A stretch of 64,000 nucleotides of DNA. It comes from Saprospiraceae bacterium. GTDB taxonomy: Bacteria > Bacteroidota > Bacteroidia > Chitinophagales > Saprospiraceae. A program made the position numbers and the translations under genes. Numbering within the stretch: position 1 is the first letter of the stretch; the number at the start of each line of letters is the position of its first letter. The stretch is from positions 310,001 to 374,000 of the forward strand of contig JADJWV010000003.1 of NCBI GenBank assembly GCA_016716185.1, given 5' to 3'. Shown here piece by piece: positions 60,380 through 64,000 of the stretch. The notes beneath the pieces are model-generated. The model did no database searches and was not told the DNA's origin. It saw nothing but the letters and a program-made list of their open reading frames with translations.

Positions 60380-60435
60380 GCTTGCATTATTCAAGTAGTT
60401 TTATCTATATTTGTAACCGCTTGTGTTTTACAAGC
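60380..60435 (+). promoter_or_regulatory. Second promoter with two HxlR-type operators
   Basis: Operator 1, GCTTG-CATTATT-CAAGT, is at 60380-60396; operator 2, GCTTG-TGTTTTA-CAAGC, is at 60419-60435. TTG at 60382-60384 and TATATTTG at 60406-60413 are 21 bp apart. The same architecture as the first HxlR promoter. An additional ACTTGCAA follows at 60436. Confidence 0.8.
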
Positions 60436-60478
60436 ACTTGCAAATATAGGATTTATTTAAACATTAACACAATCAAAA

Positions 60479-60979
60479 ATGGAAACAACTATCAAAAACG
60501 AGGCTGTGCATGCTCTTTCTGAGCAAACAATTTTGCATACAAGATTATTTAAAAATGTACTTCTTGACATTAATGAGTCAGATCACACAAGAAAAATTGC
60601 AGACAACACAAATCATATTGCCTGGTTAGCGGGCAGCATGGTATCAGCAAGATTTATGATGGCAGACTTGCTTGGGAAAAAAATAGAAGAACCATTTCCC
60701 GACTTGTTTAAAAACAATAAGGCCATTCAAAACAATGTCAATTATCCAACCCTTCAAGAACAATTAACGTATTGGAACAAAATTTCTGAAATTCTTGAGG
60801 AGCTAATTGTCTCTGCTAATAGAGAAGAATTAACCGAAATATCAGAAACCAATTTTCCGGTAAATGATAAATCCAAATTCGGTGCTATCATTTTTCATAT
60901 TGATAGAGAATCTTATGTATTAGGCCAGCTGGGGCTTCTCAGAAAAGGTTTTGGATATCCCGCAATGAAATATAATTAA
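60479..60979 (+). CDS. DinB-family four-helix protein
   Basis: 166 residues with a DinB/YfiT-like four-helix pattern. The possible metal His triad is spread over DNTNHIAWLAGSM (His about 47) and FHIDRESYVLGQLGLLRK, and a start-region HTRLF. First gene after the second HxlR promoter. Bacillithiol or thiol-transferase roles of the wider family are only a suggestion. Confidence 0.75.
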   Translation: METTIKNEAVHALSEQTILHTRLFKNVLLDINESDHTRKIADNTNHIAWLAGSMVSARFMMADLLGKKIEEPFPDLFKNNKAIQNNVNYPTLQEQLTYWNKISEILEELIVSANREELTEISETNFPVNDKSKFGAIIFHIDRESYVLGQLGLLRKGFGYPAMKYN

Positions 60980-60999
60980 CCACTTAAAAAAACACAAGT

Positions 61000-61275
61000 A
61001 TGAAATTCATAGTAACATTAAAAGCGAGACTAAAAATGTCTTTACCGGATTCAAAGGCATGGAGTGATAATTTATTCAATCCGGAAAACATCAAAAACTT
61101 CAAAATGGCAGGGAATTATTCCCACCACGCGTACATCGATGCATCCGACCCAACCCAATTTATGGCGACTGATTTTTGGGAAGTTCAAAGCGTTCAACAA
61201 GTAAAAGATTTTTATGATAACGAACAGTTTCGAACCATTATTACTCAGTTTGCGGATGGTGAAGCAGAAATATAA
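61000..61275 (+). CDS. Small hypothetical protein of dimeric alpha/beta barrel type
   Basis: 91 residues; MKFIVTLKARLKMSL, the ATDFWEVQSVQQVKDFYDNEQF region and a helix-strand pattern suggest a ferredoxin-like dimeric barrel. I recognise no named family. It lies 20 bp after the DinB gene and 54 bp before the SDR gene, so it is in the same transcript. Confidence 0.6.
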   Translation: MKFIVTLKARLKMSLPDSKAWSDNLFNPENIKNFKMAGNYSHHAYIDASDPTQFMATDFWEVQSVQQVKDFYDNEQFRTIITQFADGEAEI

Positions 61276-61329
61276 ATTTATGAAGATCAAAACTGGATTT
61301 CATTCTAACAATTAAAATCAAATAAAAAC

Positions 61330-62115
61330 ATGAAAAATCAATTATTACAAAACAAAACCGCTCTAATATTTGGAGCAAAGGGTGCGCTTGGTACTGCAGT
61401 AGCAAAAGCGTTTAAAGAAAGTGGTGCAAATATTTATTTATCCGATATAAACGTTAAAAATGAAGTCGAGGAAAATTCTCTGGCACCAATTCGCAAGTTG
61501 GATACTTTAAATGAAAAATCGGTTCAACAATATTTTGATTGGTTTAAAGGTGAAAATATCTCAATCGATATTGTTGTTAATCTTTCAAGTTCCAATCCTG
61601 CTGAATACAATCACGGCAAACCGGCAAGCGAAGTTTCTCTTGACCAATTTCTAATTCCATTAAAAAACAATACTGCCAGTCAGTTTATAACTGCCAAGGT
61701 TGCTCAATCAGTAATGTCTTTACAAAAAAATGGTGTTATAATTTTTGTTACCTCTTCTCTATCCAAAGTAGGATCGCCTTGGTCAGCGGCACTCACAAGT
61801 TCACATGCTGCAACCGAAGGGCTTCTTAAAAGTTTAGCATCAGAATGGGGGCCTCTTGGTATTCGTGTCCTTGGCGTTCGTTCAGAAGCAATGCCCGACT
61901 CGCCTGCCATAGATTACACTTTTAAAGCTATGGGAAGTAATATCGGTTTAAGCGGAGTTGAAATGCAAGGGTTCATAGAGCAACAAAAAACAGCGCTCAA
62001 AAGATTACCTACTACTCATGAAACTGCAAATGTAATTGTATTGGCAGCAAGTGATATGGCAAGTTATATGACAGGTACAATTATTAATCATTCAGGCGGT
62101 CACATCCTAGAATAA
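61330..62115 (+). CDS. SDR-family protein lacking the catalytic Tyr/Lys
   Basis: 261 residues of the short-chain dehydrogenase fold, cofactor motif FGAKGALGTAVA near 14-25, VVNLSSSN and IIFVTSSLSKVG. The position of the usual Tyr (13 after Ser142) is Leu155, and the Lys position is His159 (LTSSH). The C-terminal GTIINHSGGHIL is normal. Probably a non-catalytic or altered-reaction SDR; the cofactor may still bind. Confidence 0.8.
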   Translation: MKNQLLQNKTALIFGAKGALGTAVAKAFKESGANIYLSDINVKNEVEENSLAPIRKLDTLNEKSVQQYFDWFKGENISIDIVVNLSSSNPAEYNHGKPASEVSLDQFLIPLKNNTASQFITAKVAQSVMSLQKNGVIIFVTSSLSKVGSPWSAALTSSHAATEGLLKSLASEWGPLGIRVLGVRSEAMPDSPAIDYTFKAMGSNIGLSGVEMQGFIEQQKTALKRLPTTHETANVIVLAASDMASYMTGTIINHSGGHILE

Positions 62116-62138
62116 ACATCACTAAAAACTAAAATAAG

Positions 62139-64000
62139 ATGAAACAACATTCCAAGTCCTATCAGTTCTTTGATAAAGCAATAAAACGCCCCTGGTTAAT
62201 AATATTAGCCACCATACTAATTATTGTTGGTGCCGGAAGTCAGCTTCCGAAAATGCAAATTGATACTACCATTGAAGCTTTTATACCCGCAAATCACCCT
62301 TCATTAATTAATCGTGAATTTGTCCGTAAAACTTTCGGTATTTCCGATCCTGTAGTAGTTGCAATTTCAAACGATGGAAAAAACGGAGCATTTTCTCCTG
62401 AATTATTGAACTTGATAAGTGAGTTAACCGAAGATTACAAAAAAATTGAAGGCGTAGATCCTGATCAAATTACCAGCCTTGCTACCGAAAATAATATCTA
62501 CGGTACCGAAACCGGCTTGGTTGTTGAATCATTTATCGAAGGTAAAATTGAATCGCAAGAAGATGCAGACAAAATAAAAAATAATGCTCTAAATTTTCCG
62601 CTTTATAAAGGTACACTTGTAAGCGAAGATGCTACAACAACCTTAATCGTTGTCGAACTGCTCGATAATAAAAAATATGGTTCTCAGGCTTACTTTGATA
62701 TAAAGAAAATCACGGAAGAAAAGCTCAACAACTCAAAATATCAGGGAACAAAATGTTATGTCGCAGGTGAAGGTGGTGTTGTGGCTTATCAAGCAACGTA
62801 TATTGATGGTGATGCAAAAAAAATGACGCCATTAGCATTTGGCGTTATTTTACTCGTACTCATTATCGCTTATCGTACTTTCAGAGGTTTATATCTCAGC
62901 GTAATTGTAATTATAGGTTCCGTTCTCGCCACAATGGGAATAATGGCCGGTGTGGGTGTCCCAATGTATTTAACATCCAATATTATTCCGGTTATTCTCA
63001 TTGCCATTGGTGTTGCAGATGCTATACATATACTGGGCGAGTACTATGAAACGCTTGCCAAAAAACCCGGTATAACCTCTCGCGAAGCAACGCTTATTAC
63101 AATGACTGAAATGTGGAGACCGGTAACCATGACAAGTGTTACCAATGTTGCTGGTTTCCTTGCCATGGGCTTTACATCAAACGTACCTCCCTTACAAATG
63201 GTAGGAATATTTTCCTCTGTTGGTGTTCTTATCGCTTTGTTTATTTCACTTTTTACTATTCCGGCTATCTTAATGTTGCTCAAACCCAAATTGAGTAAAG
63301 CATATCTAAAAGTAAGTGAAACAATAAAACCTGATGCATTCGGTAGGTTTACTCAAAAATTTGGTGTAGCAATTCTTAAAAAGCCAAAGGCAATAATTGT
63401 CACCTCTGTGATAGTTATCATTCTAGGGGTGTTCGGTTCTTTTCAAATAAAAGTGGATGAAGCCAGTGTTGAAGCCTTCGATTCAAAAACGGATATTTAC
63501 AAGGCAGATAGAATCATCAACTCAAAAATGAATGGTTCCAATTCATTTGATGTACTTATTGAAACACCATCAAAAGAAGGGCTTTACACACCCGAAAATC
63601 TCAAGAAAATTGAGAAATTACAGCAATACATCGAATCATTACCACAGGTTGGCGGAACCACTTCTATAGTGGATGTAATCAAACAACTCAACAAATCTTT
63701 AAACGAAAACAAAAATGAAGCCTATGTAATTCCCAATGATAAAGATATGGTTGCTCAATTATTTCTGCTCTATTCATCTGGCGGTGACCCGGCAGATTTG
63801 GAACAGTTTATTGATTATGATTACAGATTGGCAAACATCAGTGTTTCTATGAAAGACGGACATTATTCAAGTGCAAAGAAAGTAATTGAACCGCTGAACA
63901 CTTATATCGAAAATGATTTTAATGATCAAAATGTAAAAGCCAAAGTTGCAGGGTGGATGAACGTGTTTTATTATTGGTTGGATGGAATTGCTTTCAGCCA
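62139..64000 (+). CDS. MMPL/RND-type exporter (3' end beyond window)
   Basis: Partial protein: at least 620 residues continue past the window end. An N-terminal helix (PWLIILATILIIVGAG) is followed by a large extracytoplasmic loop (IDTTIEAFIPANHPSLINREFV), then a block of helices (LAFGVILLVLIIAYRTFRGLY, SVIVIIGSVLATMGIMAGVG, TSNIIPVILIAIGVADAIHIL) with the MMPL-like GVADAIHILGEYYE. A second half begins with KPKAIIVTSVIVIILGVFG. No stop appears before 64000. Probably cotranscribed with the DinB-SDR set 23 bp upstream. Cargo is unknown; hopanoid-, lipid- or drug-type export is possible. Confidence 0.85.
   Translation, partial: MKQHSKSYQFFDKAIKRPWLIILATILIIVGAGSQLPKMQIDTTIEAFIPANHPSLINREFVRKTFGISDPVVVAISNDGKNGAFSPELLNLISELTEDYKKIEGVDPDQITSLATENNIYGTETGLVVESFIEGKIESQEDADKIKNNALNFPLYKGTLVSEDATTTLIVVELLDNKKYGSQAYFDIKKITEEKLNNSKYQGTKCYVAGEGGVVAYQATYIDGDAKKMTPLAFGVILLVLIIAYRTFRGLYLSVIVIIGSVLATMGIMAGVGVPMYLTSNIIPVILIAIGVADAIHILGEYYETLAKKPGITSREATLITMTEMWRPVTMTSVTNVAGFLAMGFTSNVPPLQMVGIFSSVGVLIALFISLFTIPAILMLLKPKLSKAYLKVSETIKPDAFGRFTQKFGVAILKKPKAIIVTSVIVIILGVFGSFQIKVDEASVEAFDSKTDIYKADRIINSKMNGSNSFDVLIETPSKEGLYTPENLKKIEKLQQYIESLPQVGGTTSIVDVIKQLNKSLNENKNEAYVIPNDKDMVAQLFLLYSSGGDPADLEQFIDYDYRLANISVSMKDGHYSSAKKVIEPLNTYIENDFNDQNVKAKVAGWMNVFYYWLDGIAFS

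Noticed and set aside
1..64000. tRNA or rRNA genes
   Set aside because: No cloverleaf-like or rRNA-like stretch was recognised by eye; a tRNAscan or Infernal run would be decisive.

Overview
This 64 kb window looks like a chromosomal stretch of a Bacteroidota bacterium, probably of the Saprospiria/Saprospiraceae type (the phylum is well supported, the family is inference). The evidence is the T9SS/gliding protein SprA next to ruvA, three proteins with T9SS-type or CHU_C C-termini, a CcoI-like copper ATPase, a BatD protein, the Bacteroidota family DUF4286, promoter boxes of the Bacteroidota type (TAnnTTTG), and an almost complete lack of Shine-Dalgarno sequences. No tRNA or rRNA gene and no CRISPR array was recognised.

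Layout. 0-8 kb: copper P-type ATPase, DUF4286 protein, exported beta-rich protein, glycosyltransferase, OmpH/Skp-like protein and asnS, all leftward. 8-11 kb: a small possible release-factor-like protein and two BatD-type proteins. 11-20 kb: a 1,496-residue secreted M43 protease/lectin/CHU_C protein, divergent from a LytS-type sensor kinase and its LytTR regulator. 20-29 kb: housekeeping genes (aminotransferase, pterin dehydratase, M42 peptidase, flippase, fabG, anmK, lpxD-like) with striking tandem repeats around fabG and a TMEM175 channel gene broken by one stop codon. 29-39 kb: thioredoxin-like protein, deiodinase-like T9SS cargo, sprA (two frameshifts) and ruvA. 40-45 kb: rplM-rpsI-rpsB-tsf, a terminator, pyrH, and a frameshifted pdxA.

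46-58 kb is an accessory region, lower in GC. Single small genes, mostly leftward, are separated by imperfect palindromes with conserved ends. It also holds one complete IS5-family element and one IS91-like element that carries a tyrosine recombinase and true terminal inverted repeats. One 58-bp palindrome at the edge of the IS91 element has end boxes matching the integron attC consensus. This is the best candidate in the window for an undescribed gene-shuttling arrangement.

58-64 kb holds two HxlR-regulator modules. Each regulator is divergent from small SRPBCC, TfoX, VOC, DinB, SDR and MMPL/RND-type genes, and the two promoter regions share the same paired 17-bp operators.

Four one-base frameshifts or frame breaks in three chromosomal genes (two in sprA, one each in pdxA and a beta-helix protein), one in the IS91 recombinase, and one in-frame stop (TMEM175) occur in otherwise well conserved genes. 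Three of the five indels lie in A/T runs, so sequencing or assembly error must be excluded before calling them pseudogenes.
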